A DNA stretch of 64,000 bases, taken from contig CM041204.1 in the NCBI GenBank assembly GCA_023078555.1, forward strand, positions 1,088,923-1,152,922, given 5' to 3'. The notes below the pieces were generated by a model. It was given only the letters and a program-made list of their open reading frames with translations. It was not told the DNA's origin and did not search any database. Shown in pieces: positions 44,401 to 57,316 of this stretch. The DNA comes from Ulva prolifera (Eukaryota > Chlorophyta > Ulvophyceae > Ulvales > Ulvaceae). Numbering within the stretch: position 1 is the stretch's first letter; each line of letters begins with the position of its first letter. Position numbers and translations under genes: made by a program.

Positions 44401-47400
44401 CGTCTTCAGGCTGAAAGACTTCCTTGTTGCAGGGGGCTGCCTAGGCAGCAGGTGCGAGAAGTCGCGGGCCTTGACGGCCGCGACCGACGCGTCCGTGCGT
44501 GCGAGGGGCAGAGGCTGCTGGATGTGTCTGAAGCCCAGGGAAAATACGTGGCCGGGGCTGCTTGCGGCAAGGCGGCTGAACAGCTGCCCAACGGTGTGGA
44601 TGTTGCTGATGTCCTGTACAGCATCAGGTTAAGAACTCTTGTCTCTGCCGCATGCCAAATCGTCTCCACTCGACGACGCGGCACGATACTATATCTCCAG
44701 GATAAAGGCAAGGATACAGGGACGCAGTCAGGCCATGCATACAGGTCATCCATGGGTGGGCAGGAGCAACACTGAAAACCAGGCACATCGATATCCCTTC
44801 TCAAGCAAACATGCTTTCGAGGCATCACGCATTCAGATGGGCAAGCTACGGCTGGCCACCGAGCATACAAACGAAACCACCAGCACGTGTAATCGTATGT
44901 GCGGCGCCCCGCGATGCAGACCGGTGCCGCGTGCCTGAAATTTACGTACATGCATGTATCAATACACACCATGCACCACGCAGTCCGATGTGATCCGGAG
45001 GCATCGCGTTGGCAGGCGGTGGTGCTAGTGCGGCATACCTCTTGAACTTGTGCCTGTGGCCGCACTCCACGCCCTGTGTCTGACGATTGCTCTGGTGTGG
45101 ACGCGTCCAAGGCACGGGTATCTCCTAACTGTGCAGGTTCACGCCCCCCGGCACTCACAGATGATGGTGACATTTTTTTTACTGCAGGCTGCTGTGACTC
45201 GTGTGCTTGGGTATCACTCGTAGCCACAGCTGGCTCCGACGTCTCAGTTGTCTTCTCTGTTACCGGTGCAGAGACGACCGCCAGCGGCTGCTCAGGGACA
45301 GCCTCCAGGTCCGCTGCAGCACTAGTACTAGTGCTGGCAAGTCCCAATGGGGGCGGCTGTGCCCTCATACCGGCGGATCCGCCGGAGAGATGGCGATCTC
45401 CAAAGGCGATGAATCGAGTGGAGGAGCCTTCAGCGAGGAGGGCGACCTGGATGGCCATCAGCTGCTGCTGCACGGACGCCAGGGGCGGCCTGTCGGCAGC
45501 CTCAATGGCTGTCATGGATGTGATGAGCTGCTTCAGGGCAGGAGGCTCCACGTATGTCGGCACTGGGATCGGAATTCCTGCAGTAGCAGACCTTCGTCAG
45601 CAGCTGCTGACATTCAACTCAGAAGTTGCGGCGCGCAATGTAATACCAAAGTCTATCTGTGATGATTACCATGGCTATGATGTGCTAAACGCTCTCGGCA
45701 GGGAAGCGGACCGGCTACCGCGACACGGACACGAACTTGATCACGCGATAGGCTTTCTTGTTGAGTCTTAGTTTCTGTTTTTGTGTCTTTCGGAATTCGC
45801 CCGCGGGCAGTGGCGATGCGACGATGAGGCTGCGCTCGAGTCAAGACGAGGCACTCTCGGCAACTATCGCAACCAGAAGTCATCCCAGGTGCCAGAACTC
45901 ACAGATCCCGAGTTAGATGTTTTATTGTGTTATGTTGTGCGTTCCTGGCCAGCTTGGTCCGGCAACACCCATTGCCGACGCCGTGTGCTGCGTGGTTGCC
46001 GAACTATTGCGCACTGCTTGTTTCTACATGCTTTGCCCGTTTCACACCCACAGAATGCATACCATCTCGCTTATAACATCTGATTCCCGATTCTGGTGGG
46101 CAGTTGCACGAGCACACGGTAGTTGCGTGAGTGTGTGTCTTCTCGCGCCGCGATGTTTAGTTTCGGGCTGTGCTAGCAATGCCAAGACGCCGAACTGCGC
46201 GGCATGTTGCCGCTCAAAGACAGTTATTGTGTGCCTTCTCCTTTTGTTTACGGGCTCCGCGATGTTCAGGCTCCGCGAGCCCGTGCCGTCAGCGTTCTTG
46301 CTGTGCGGCTACGCCTGATGCACGACTGTAGCGCATGTTGTTGGGCACGCAGGCCCGAGCCCATGCATACACTTGTAGTCATCACAGTCTGTGTGTGTGT
46401 GTGGCGAGCAGACCGCGAAACGTGCAAAGTCTGGGGGGGATCCCGGCGGATGCCCTGCCGCACGCCCAATGCTTGTCCAACGTGAGTGTGCCTGGCAAAC
46501 TCCCACGGTCAAACGGGCTGTACGAGCCAAGCGCTTGTCCCACGTGGGTGTCTCTGGCAGCTCACGGTCAAGCGGGTGGTTCGGTGGGGGTTCTGTGTGC
46601 TATGTCGCGCTCTCCGAATAAAGGGTGGAGAGGGCCTCATAAGAGTAGCCTCGTTCGCTGCCCTCCCGAGTAGACAGCCTGAGGGCGTAGCTGGCGGAAG
46701 CCCGCCACCCCCGCAGACAGCGTACCACGTTAATGACCTGTCCTGCTTTTTGCACGCACACCACAATGCTCTTGGGGTCTGACTCGTGCGGCCGCTGTGT
46801 CCCGATGCGAACTTATTAGAGTGTTCACAACAAAAGCACAGTGCATGATTCAAAACGCCCTTCCGGGCGACTTCTCCATCTCCGGGTCCGGTGCGCGAGT
46901 AGCGCGCGCCCGGCCTTATGCCGGGCTTGTTAGTGCGAGTCAGTAGCTGTGTTGTGGAGTGTGGTGTCTGGTCTGGGTTCCGGCTCCTACAGTCCGGTGT
47001 GTGGCGTCTCTGCTCTGTATGCCACGTAGGTACACTGGGCTGGGGAGCCCTTGTTGGGCATCCGTACGTGGATGTGCTGTCAAGTGTTCTCTGTGCTACG
47101 TGTTGCAGTCTCCTGTGTGGTATGTTGTGATGGTGTGGTTAATGTTGGGGGGCGGGCGGTGTCCTCCCCCTCCCCCATTCTGGTGTCTGCTTGACTAGTA
47201 TGTGGTGGCTGGTGCAATGTCGCACAGCCACGTGCGTAGTTGTCCATGTGCGCATGCTCGTTTTCGATCCGTACCGCAACAGCCTGGTCCTCTCCCCTCC
47301 AACACGACTCTCTATGACTGAGACAGTGAACGCGCTTGTGATGCAACAAACTGGCATAAGGCATCAGCAGCACAATGAGCATGAGGAGGTGATGCAAGTT

Positions 47401-50400
47401 GTGCCACCAAATCGCGTAGTGTTCTCTTTCTTTGGCCCTTGTGACGTTGTCTGCCACACGGGCGCATTCCTCTCCGTGACCTCACACAGCGCCACCCTCT
47501 CAATGCTTCAGGCCGCCCACCGTACACGACACAGAAACAAAACAACTGGGCAGCCATTCCTCCTGTTGTCCGTCTACAGAAGACTCGACATCGCGAAAAC
47601 TATCGCACAGGGCGTGGTTCCTTTTGCCCAAGCATGCTCAGAGGCACTGCTTCCTCGGGGTTGCCGCACGGCTCCCTCTACCAAAATAGAACTCACATAC
47701 ATGATGTATCCACAAGGCGATGGCCGGAACAAACCACTCCGCGCTCGCCCCCACCCTACCACCACCGAACCTGCAACCGCGGCCAACCGCTTTGCACCTC
47801 TCGCCTCTGCACATGACAACCAGGCGGGTACATCTAAAGCACCAACATGTGTCACGCTTGGAAGCATAAATGTGAATGGTATGTTTACACAATCCTTGTC
47901 ATCTAAACATGTGGATGTTTGTGCATTTCTGTCATCAAAACATGTGGACATTTGTTCAGTTCAAAAAACCTGGTGCGACTTGTCGGACACAGAGAAAACT
48001 TCTATGCTTGCCGCGCACGGGTATACTGCATATGGTGCTCCGGGATACACAACTCAAACAAGGACCGGCGGCGGCACATGCATCATTGTGAAAGACACAC
48101 TGTCACACCTTACACACACACTATCCCGGGGTTCCAAGAAAAATCATCAGACAACCTGGGTACAATTGTGCGCCGGCAGACACACAACCAAGACTGCAAT
48201 CGGAAGTGTATACATACGGCCGGTGGCACACACCCGTCCTGCAGACAGCGACAGGTTTGCTGCTGAGCTGGAAGCTCTCACACATGACATACACTACTTG
48301 ACTGACAAGGGATTCCACATCATTGTGTGCGGGGACTTCAACGCCAGGATTGGGAATGCACAAAACTCACATCATATTCCGCTACATAATGAAACGTTCC
48401 GTAACTCACAGGGCTGTCGCCTAATAAACATGGTAGAACAATGCAACATGCATGTCATGCACAACCACACTGCCTTTTCGCCGACGTGCATGCATGCCGG
48501 CGGCACCTCTGTTGTTGACTACTGTCTGACGAGCTCTGCATGTAGGGACCGTTGCAGTGCACCTGCAATCCACTCTGATGGGCAGTGTCTCTCTGATCAC
48601 GCGCTGCTCATACTATCACTGTCACTGCCACATGCCACACACAGAAGCAAGCGCAAATGCGCCCGATCACACAAAAAACGGTGGAATAGGAAAGCAATGC
48701 ACAACTAGGAGACAGTCGCAAACTTTGAAACAGCCCTGCAAGAGCCCCTTGCGCAGTTGCTGCACGACATGGACTCATGTAGCATGCCGCATGCTGAAGC
48801 TGCCGACACTTTCACATCTGCCTTGACAAACATCCTACGTACCGCAGGAGAGCAATGCTTTGGGAAACACCAGGTGCGGACCCATCGCGTGAAATGGTGG
48901 AACAAAGAATATGCAGACCTCAGACGCGAATGCTGGACCCTTCACGAGACACATTGCCGGACCGGCAGCGACACCGACAAGCTAGCATTCCAGCAACGCC
49001 GAGCTGCAAAGAACCAGCTGAAACGCGATCTCAAACGTGCATACACCAAACAGCAAGCCAACCATGTCTCTAAAACGTGCACGCCAGGACTTGAGTCTAA
49101 AGTTTCATGGGTGTCAGCGAAACTTTTGTTGAAACTGCTAACCAGGGGTGGCTCGACGGCCGAGCACCCCGTGCCTTCTGTTATGTCTGGGGGAGTCCCC
49201 TCTGATAATATCGACACAGTGATGCAGGTTTTCTCGAATCACTACCAATCTGAAATGAACCCGGTCCCACATGCCACATTCTGCGAGCAAACTGATGCAC
49301 ATGTCAGAGATACATTGCACGCATGGCGCCAAAATGAGCCTGAACACAACCAAGAGATGGATGATGCCTTCACACTTCACGAACTTCAACAAGCACTTGC
49401 TACAATGCACAACTGGAAAGCCGCAGACCACGATGATATCATCTGCGAACTACTGAAGGCCGGGGGGCCGCAATTGCAAACCGTCGTCCTGCAGCTCCTC
49501 AATTTCTGCTGGACGCACGAAACCATTCCCAATGCGTGGTCACTCGGAACAATTGTAAGCCTCCACAAAGCCGGGGATGCAACAGACCCCTCCAGCTACC
49601 GGGGTATCACACTGCTTTCAATATTCCGGAAGCTTTTCAGCACACTACTCAGGTCCCGCCTCCAAAACAATATAACCCTCCATGAGTCTCAAGCCGCATT
49701 CCGCGAGGATCGCGGCTGTGTAGACCATGTCCACACCTTTGCACGCATTGTCCGGGCGGCTACCGCGGCGGACACTCCACTTTATGCTGTCTTCCTGGAC
49801 ATCCGGAAAGCATACGATACTGTGTGGCGCGACGGTCTGTTGTACAAACTACTCCAGAAAGGAGTGACAGGCCGCCTCGGTCGGGTCATCACACACATGC
49901 TCTCAAACACGAAATCAAGGGTGCGCTTCCAAGACCAGGATTCACCATACTTCCCCATCACCCTCGGGGTCGGCCAAGGCGACCCCCTGTCAACCATTCT
50001 CTTTGATGTGTTCATTGATGATCTGCTTGAAACACTGCACACCCGTCCAAAAGAACTCTGCATTCCCCTTGACTCACCAGACACCGATAAAATTTCCGGA
50101 CTCACTTATGCAGATGATGTCAATGCAATGTCCTTGACACCGGCAGGGCTCCAGGGACATATTGATACAATCGATAAATGGTTGTTTCAATGGCGCTCCT
50201 TACCAAATGTGTTGAAGTCTAAAACTATGGTGTTCAATCAGCCGCAGGGCGGCGCACCAGTTGTCTTCCAGCTGCGGGGGTCGCAGTTGGAGACTGTTCA
50301 CACCTACAAATACTTGGGTGTTTTCTTTCAGTCAAATGGCTCTTGGTCTGAACATATGCATCATGTACGCGCAAAGATGAACAAGGCACTGGGCGCGTGG

Positions 50401-53400
50401 CGGCCAGTGCTGCGTTGCCACTACCTCCCGGTGACCGCCCGGCTCCGCCTTGTTTATGCGTTCATATATACTCCTGCTTTGTATGGGGCTGAGGTCTGGA
50501 TTGGCCCGAAAACTGAACTTGACAAACTTGATACCATCTGTAAAAAGGCAATCCGCATGGTGTTTGGTCTGCACCAGTTCGATTGCAGGGAGGAGATTCT
50601 TTTTTCCGACACGGGCCTCCTGCCTGTGAGGTCAATGATCAAGGCAGCTAACCTTTGCTGGTACGCAAAGCTGACACACATGGGGGCGGAGCGATTCCCG
50701 GTTGCGGTGGAATCCACCGCGATTCGGGGTCACTCTCAACGGGGGCCGGGGGCGAGCGGGGACTTTCATTCCCGCATCACGGCCATTGCGGCAGAACTGA
50801 AACGATATGCACACATCAGACTTGCCTTACAGGCTCCACCCGAGCCTGAGCATCGCCGCCGACGTGGGCCACCCAGGGTGTCCAGACGTCTCGGCCTGCA
50901 TGATCAGCCGTCCACACAAAGCCCTCTCACAATTACGTACTCAAATCTTACCCGTGAGAAGGTCGTGGCTGTCATGTGGTTGGCATACCTTGAACAACGA
51001 TTTGAGAAGCGTGGTCGCGACAATAAGGTCACTGGAGAGTGGTTGCGTGGTGTGATAACACACTAACTAGGGTCACTAGCCCCGTTTATGGACTCCGTTG
51101 AGCCCGGTCTTGTGCGTGTGCTAATGTCTGCTCGTTCTGGTCTGTCTCCTATCTTGTGAAGGCACCGTAGTGAAAAGCATTTGGAATATTCACGTGCTGC
51201 TGATGTCTTCACATCCTACATCGCACGTGCACCCATCGGGGCAGTTCTGCCACCTGTCCCAGTGGCACATCGTGATCAGCATGTCTCCGCCGTTGCGGTT
51301 TTGGTGCGGCAGTTGCTCGCACAGCCAGGTCCTTATGACAGTGCCTCTGGTGTTTCGTGGTCTGATGTAGCGGTTGTTCTCTTGTCGGTGTTGATGGTGT
51401 TGGTGGTGATGCTGGGGTGTGGGGTGTTGCAAATCGCCCGTCCCCTCTCGGTGAATTGGCTGCATTCTGTGGCGCAAGTCAGAGTTTGCGGCAGCATGTT
51501 GCTTGGATGCCTCTTTCGGTCCCGGATTTCGGAGTTGTCAATGTCCAAATGGATACGGCTATGTAATCATGCATACATACATTATCTAACTACATACATT
51601 ATCGCTTGTACGACCCTGATGCGTATAGTTTTGTGCCGTTGTCGCATGAGACGCATGGTCGATTGGGACGGCCTGCCATGAATCACTTGAATCGGCTGGC
51701 GGAGGTTGCGTCTCGGTGTGGCAAGGTGAACCGTGCTTTGTTTGTGACGAATGCTCTGCGCCGGTTGAGTGTGGCGTTGTGCAAGGGGAATGCTCTTGTG
51801 CTCCGTGCGGGGCTTCAATCTTTGGCTGGCATCACCGGCCGAGCTGTGGTACGTGCTCGTGCCCGGCCTAGTGCCATGACTGCCTGAGTGGATTTGCGTG
51901 TGTATTCCTGGCAACGGCTCGCTTCCCGGCCTCTGTCCTTTGTAACTACATACATACCTGGAAAGCGTGAGTGGATTTGCGTGTGTATTCCTGGCAACGG
52001 CTCGCTGCCTGGCCTCTGTCCTTTGTAACTACATACATGGAAAGCAAGAGATCTCCAAACCGTATATGGGGACTGCAGAGTATAAAACGGCAACACACGG
52101 TTGCCGCTGCATGTGGGGCCATATTCTAGAGGAAAGCCGCAAAATAGTTGGTTTGGTCAACCTACAAGCCACTGTAAGCCTGCGGAGTTGAACGTTGTAC
52201 GTAGCAACGTTGAGGCTTAGCACACCTGAAAAGAGCTTGGCAAAGATGGCCTCGAAGGTGTCTCCCCCGTATGGGTGCGCCCCGGTCGCGGCGTAGAGCA
52301 GCGTCGCGCCCATGCTGTACACGTCGCTGCGCCGCTGCGCGTTGCCCAGCAGCTGCTCCTTCGACGCGTACCCCGGCGTCCCCTTGGCCACACCCTTCAC
52401 CATTGTCTGCATCGCTGTTGTGATGGATGACCGCACGCACGTGGGCAGCCGCTTTGCCAGCCCGAAATCCGCCAGCCGCACGCTGTGCTGCGCTGCGTCG
52501 CCGTCCCCACCGTCGCCCTTCGAGGCCTTGCTGGAGGGCGCCAGGAGGATGTTGCCGGGGGTGACGTCGAGGTGGAGGCAGCGCGCGCTGCGGTGCACGG
52601 CGTCCAGCGCGGAGCACAGCATGAGGCCCAGCGTGACGAGGTCCAGCGGCGGCAGGCCGGGCAGCTTGCACTGCTGCTTCGCACGTGGCACAAGCTCCGC
52701 CAGGCTCCCTTCGCACAGCTCCATCAGCAGCCTGTGGTTGCAGCAGGTAGCCCAGTGAAGAAGTGGATCGGTAATTGGACAGCCATAGACGTTAGCACAC
52801 GTTGTAGGAGCACTCAGTAGGCTACGTATACTGGCGAGTCGACGCCCGGTGGCACAGGTGATGCGTATCTCAAGACGTCTCAGTCATCTGATCTCGGGGC
52901 ATGTACCAATGCTAGCAGAAGCGTGCACAGCTGTATTACAGCCAGCAATCGCACCAGAGCTCGGTGTCAGTCCAGCAGTAGCCATGCAGTTTGCACACGT
53001 GCGGGCTCGCAACTCCCGCGATGTACGACGTTGACACAACCTGCTTCACCGCTGCCATTTCCTTCGCGCCCGCACCGGCCGGCAGCGGCACCTGCTTCAC
53101 CGCGAGTCGTCGCCCTCCTAGCCACCCCTCCTGCACCGTACCTTCCCCCCCGGCCCCCAGCTGTTTCCCCAGTGTCACATCGGAGCTCCGCACAAGGCGC
53201 GGCGCGTAGCCATGGCTTTCCGCCGAGACTACCATCGAAACGGTGTCATTTTCTTCCAGCACCGCATCCTCCGCTAGAGGCGCGTGGCACAAAGTGCACT
53301 GCCCATCCCGCACGAGCTGCTGTGCTCCGGTGTGCGAGACGGCGAAGCCGCAGCACGGCAGCGTGACGGGGCGGAGGGGGCCCTCCGGCATGAGGGGCAC

Positions 53401-54982
53401 TCCCAACACGAGGCAGGCGGTGACGGCCAGGCGGCCCTTGTTGATAGCCTCCTTCAGGGCTGCCGCCAACGTCTCATTGCTGGCCGCGGCTGCGCTGCCG
53501 TCTGCCTCAGCCAGCTCGTCCAGCGCCTGCACGCATGGGGACCATGCATCGGGCAACGTCTGGTTGCTTTCACATGCAGTGATTCGGAGCATGCCCCAGC
53601 GCACGCAATCTTGGCACAGCACGGCCAAGCATGTACGCAAGCCTGATCATTTATGCATGGCAGGGTGCATAGCATAGCTGATCTGACCACACGCTTGTCG
53701 ATAAGTGAGAGCCTTGATGTGTCCTGTGAAACCACGCTAGCCGTCGGGGCACTGCCGAGATGTTGAGGAGACTGCAAATCTAGACATCGCAGCACAGCAC
53801 ATCATCCTATGTATCGCTGGCCAAGCCAATGGGCCCCACCTGCGTGCACATGCTGTCATATGGGTCACACATATGTTGTCCCGGTGTTCTGTAGTTGTCG
53901 GTATCAAAGGATGATCCCAAAAGACTCAGTTCGATAGATCCTTGTGGACTGGACACATCATGATGAACAAAGGCATGCATGTGGCTGGGTGCTGACCTCG
54001 AGGATGCGCCCGGACTGCATGCTGGCGGCGGCGCCGGCGGGCATGCCGCAGAAGCGCTCCAGGCAGCCCTTGATCTGATCGATGTCCGCACTCATCTCGC
54101 GCTGCATCGCTAGCATCTGCCGCGAGAAGGAGTCGACTGTGAGCTGCAGCATGTCCACCGCGTCCATCAGCTGCTCCAGCCCTTCCCCCAGCCGCAGCTG
54201 CAGCGCAACGCACCCCTCCACCACCTTTTGCGTGCTCTCGGCATTCAACTGCAGCATGCTGTCATGCATGGTTCCCATGCACTGCTCAATGTCGGCGACG
54301 GTCGCGGTCGTGGAGGCCATGGACTCGACGGTGGCTTGGAGGTGGCTGAGGTGCACAGCGGCATCGCAGGAAGAGTCCTGGAGGGAGACGGCGCGGCTCT
54401 GGAGTTCGGCGACGGCAGTGGAGACGTTGGCGGCAGAGGCGACGGAGACAGTCAGCAGGGGGAGCAGCTGCTGCACGTTCTGCATGATTGAGCGCATGCG
54501 CTCCTGCAGCAGCGGGAACTTCAAAGCAGTACAAACAGAAGTTACTTTCAGTTGTTCATGACGCCATGTGAACGTTGACATGGCACTGCACAAGGGGCGG
54601 CTATTGGAATTTGAATGCATGATGATCTGCAATCATCGTGTGCAAGCATGTAAGGGAGAACCGTTAGCCCCCCTGTTCAGTGAGCATGCGGCACTCTGCC
54701 TTTACGTAAGTTCTTTGGTCGCCTATGATGTAACAGTACGACCTCCTGATGTGCACGATCAGCTTGCAGCGTTCATACTTGACAATCGCAGCGGGCAGCA
54801 GGCAGCGCACCGTCTCGCTGCGTATGTTCCACAGCGAGGCGGCGGCGCCGCGGTTGTCGTACTTCGACAGCTTGTTAGAGGCCACCCCCACGAGCGCCCC
54901 CAGCTCTCGCACCACCGGCTCCGCATGCGCCGGGACATTTGCCTTGACACTCTCCAGCACCTTGGCGACGTTCTGCATGAAC
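41423..54982 (-). CDS. Kinase copy 2: full-length helical / U-box-like / kinase / double beta-helix protein
   Basis: Ten exons in consistent phase: 54757-54982, 53997-54518, 52955-53526, 52226-52731, 45039-45577, 44238-44613, 43670-44005, 42876-43168, 41990-42326, 41423-41724 (TAG); about 1,335 residues, all frames open. Helices (1-249), U-box-like RPVTLPCCGF...CTLCHAPL (about 300-340), kinase (about 365-640) with LGAGGEGTV, AVKQ, HLDVTPGN, ADFGLAK and ADRPPLASV, a linker, beta-helix module 1 (DISNIHTVGQLF...GGATVDNACLQL; GVIICGGPNCRL), a Pro/Ala-rich linker exon, and module 2 (DITGIETLAHLV...GGATVSNVRLQL; GMLFCHSRHCRV). Intron 6 (after 44238) uses a GC donor. In this copy an ATG at 55056 is in frame with exon 1, a possible start. 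Intron 4 is 6.6 kb because of an antisense LINE. Proposed role: cytosolic sensor kinase; inference only. Confidence 0.85.
43320..43343. repeat. Poly(C) tract, 24 bases, in an intron of kinase copy 2
   Basis: Lies in the intron between exons 43670-44005 and 42876-43168; the corresponding intron of copy 3 has no such tract. Confidence 0.98.
47191..51066 (+). pseudogene. LINE ORF2: endonuclease and reverse transcriptase with one in-frame stop
   Basis: One reading frame broken only by TAG at 48706-48708. Endonuclease part (from about 47860): SINVNG, VQKTW, VCGDFNARIG, and SDHALL at its end; the residue normally glutamate in the QE(T/S) motif reads lysine here, which would be expected to abolish metal binding. 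RT part (48757-51066): FLDIRKAYDTVW, GVGQGDPLSTILF, LTYADDVNAMS and HTYKYLGVFF. An L1-like or similar APE clade; the exact clade is not assigned. The stop and the Glu-to-Lys change suggest an inactive copy. Confidence 0.88.
51886..52040 (+). repeat. Tandemly duplicated 3' end of the LINE
   Basis: GTGAGTGGATTTGCGTGTG to AACTACATACAT occurs twice in tandem (starting about 51886 and 51967), about 80 bp each. Confidence 0.85.
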
Positions 54983-56180
54983 CTGCACTCCAGCTGCAAC
55001 GTCAGCGTTGAACTGACTTCCCACTGGCTGGGTAAGATGTCAATGTTGAACATCATGATGCACCCATGTGGCCAGAAGTGTCTACAGATGTTCTAGAGTA
55101 CACGGGAGCAGACTAATTAGTTATAACATAGCACATGGGTCCATTTTGTAGTATTGTCTTCTCCCGTAAATAGCACATTGGTCCATTCCAAATCAACATC
55201 CATCCACACAGCCGCACTGCCGCAGTCTCACAGACACCCTGTTGGCCGGCAGGGCGCATGCAGGGGCCTCTCGTCTGGGGTCAGCTGCAGGGAATCAAGG
55301 TGATCTGTTACAAGGACAAACGCGGCGGGACGGGCAGCGATGCGAAAGAAGCAAGCAGATCAAGTACAAACCCAGACACCCACGCAACACACACAGAACT
55401 CATCACGTGCCCAGAAATCGACGTCGCACCCAGAACCTCAGACCGCTACACGCCGACACCCCCACACGCACCCAAACAGACACACACCGCCCCTTCCTTT
55501 GTAACACACACCGCCCCACACAGCACCCCACACCACAACGCTTGTCCCCGCACGACAGAGCCACGCCCGACGAAGGACCGCCCGAGGCTGCCGGTCCGGG
55601 CCGCCTGACTGCCGGGGGCCTCCCCCGTCCCAAACCCCACCCCATCCCACCCCCAGACCCACAGCGCATGCGCACCCTGCCAGCGCACCCTGCCAGCCTG
55701 GCAGACCGCCACGCGGCCCAGTTGGCCCGCGTTGCATCGCACCGGAGACGATGCGGTTTCCAGGCTGCTCCTGCGGGGAGTGCATTGTCATATGCATGCA
55801 CATGCCATCGAAGGCATCCCGGACGCCCAACAGCCAGAGGCCATTGGCCGTTGCACCACGTGGCGTCAAGCAGGCGGGACACACTGAACGGGGCGTGGCA
55901 CAAGGACGCACTGGGCGTGGCACAAGGACGCACTGGGCGTGGCACAAGGACGCACAGGGACAAACGTGGGGTGGCGGGAAGCACCACGAAAAGAACGAGC
56001 ATCGTTAGATCACAATCATGGATTTAGACAAGACATCCTAGCTGGCTGTACAGGCACCGCTCGCCTGCAGACGCAGCTGGCGAGCACGCGGGCGCGGTAT
56101 TGCGCACACCACAGCGTGGCTGCGCTCAGCACATCGGCTCATGCATACATTCTGACGCACGCGTTTGTACGCGGGCGCTG
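54983..56180. repeat. 5' flank of kinase copy 2, shared with copy 1
   Basis: Homologous to 30803-31913. Compared with copy 1 it has a threefold 25-bp repeat (GGCGTGGCACAAGGACGCACT) at about 55895-55960. No gene seen; ORFs are low-complexity. Confidence 0.85.
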
Positions 56181-56827
56181 CCTCACATTCGCAGTTGAGT
56201 CATGATATTGCCGACGCTAGCTGCGAACACCGAGTCGGGGACCGACCTGTATTAATTTACGCACTGTTATGTACATATCAGCCCGAGATGCACGGTATGT
56301 AGCGTAAACATTACACGGCTAGTCTGGCAGTGTTGAAGACAAGTCTTGGACGAGTGTCTCGGCGGCACAGTCTACGTCGGCTTTCAAACTCGTCGTTGAC
56401 TGTTCACAGCGAAGGCAACGGGCATAGAAACCCATAGCAAAGGTCAAGTGCCGAATGCATGATTTAAGGTTCCTCTACAGGTGCATCCGTTCATGTTGAC
56501 AATTCTAGCGACCTCGAGAGCCATGGGCAGGTCCAGACTCTGACTCTAGGCACCCAGCGCAGGTCTGCGACCATCGCGCTTCCTCAGAAATACTATAGTA
56601 CAAGGCCAGCGTCAGCGCATTCTAGGCTACGAGCATTGGAATCATTCCCGTGTCTGGTGCACTGGCGATGTGCCGGAATTGCGAGAACCAACAGCACGCA
56701 AAGGACCCGGATGTGATCGAGAGACACGCTACAAGCTAGCACAGCGCACATTGCGAATGTTTTCCTCTCTCCATCGCGAGCTCTATACAGCTTGAATAGC
56801 GTATATGCCTCTCTGATGATCAGCTGA

Positions 56828-57316
56828 ATGGCACTGTCTGCGCCAGAGGGCAGCAGCTCCATGCTCCAGAGCGAGAGCAGCCAACTTGACCCTTGGCGAC
56901 GCCGAAACTGCGAAGTCCGCGCCGTGTATCGCCCAGGCAGTGATGAGCCTTTCAGCAAAACGCTGCTGTACGCGCGTTATACGTCGCTGTCGATCCTTCC
57001 CACGTTTGTCAAAGCCGAGACAAGAGCTCGAGTGGACTGGCAGTCCACAGTTGGAGACTCTGCAGACAGACTTACAACGGCAGAGATGCATGGTGACTTT
57101 TTGTTTCTCCATCTACAATTACCAGGATGCCGTTTGGTGCTCCTTTCCAGACCCATGGCGGGCGACGGTAGCACACGGTGTGGCTAGAGGCTACATTCGC
57201 GAATGATCATTGCTGAACCGGTCGTTGCGGGCAGCATCCTGTGCGCCATGACCCCCACCCAGACAGACGCGTTTGGATCGGCCACGCATCTCATGCAAGC
57301 CTTCAGAACGCACTGA
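56828..57316 (+). pseudogene. 163-codon frame with a TAG stop; sister copy at 39577
   Basis: Same frame and length as 39577-40065. Here codon TAC of the sister is TAG (57185-57187), while the sister's TGA is TGC here. No family recognised. Confidence 0.35.

Larger units (their letters stand above)
45652..52040 (+). mobile_element. APE-type LINE inserted antisense in intron 4 of kinase copy 2
   Basis: Comparison with copy 3, whose intron 4 is only 257 bp (62761-63017), shows extra DNA from about 45652 to 52040, flanked by AAAG on both sides (45648-45651 and 52041-52044), a possible short TSD. It has one long EN-RT frame (47191-51066), a 5' region of about 1.5 kb without a clear ORF1, and a 3' end with TACATACAT repeats rather than poly(A). 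Confidence 0.85.

Noticed and set aside
46335-46673. LINE ORF1
   Set aside because: Short, Arg/Ser/Cys-rich frames without a zinc knuckle, coiled coil or RRM; they overlap frames of equal quality on both strands.
48706-48708. TAG as a reassigned sense codon (as in some ulvophyte algae)
   Set aside because: Several well-supported genes here end at TAG (4654, 23441, 41423) and at TGA/TAA, so the standard code is simpler; the LINE stop is a mutation.
52312-52758. Plus-strand ORFs antisense to kinase exons (also 28127-28438, 53243-53677, 63104-63550) and shadow frames rich in Arg/Ala/Gly
   Set aside because: They mirror GC-rich codon use of the minus-strand kinase exons and are present in all copies for that reason; no domains or splice signals of their own.
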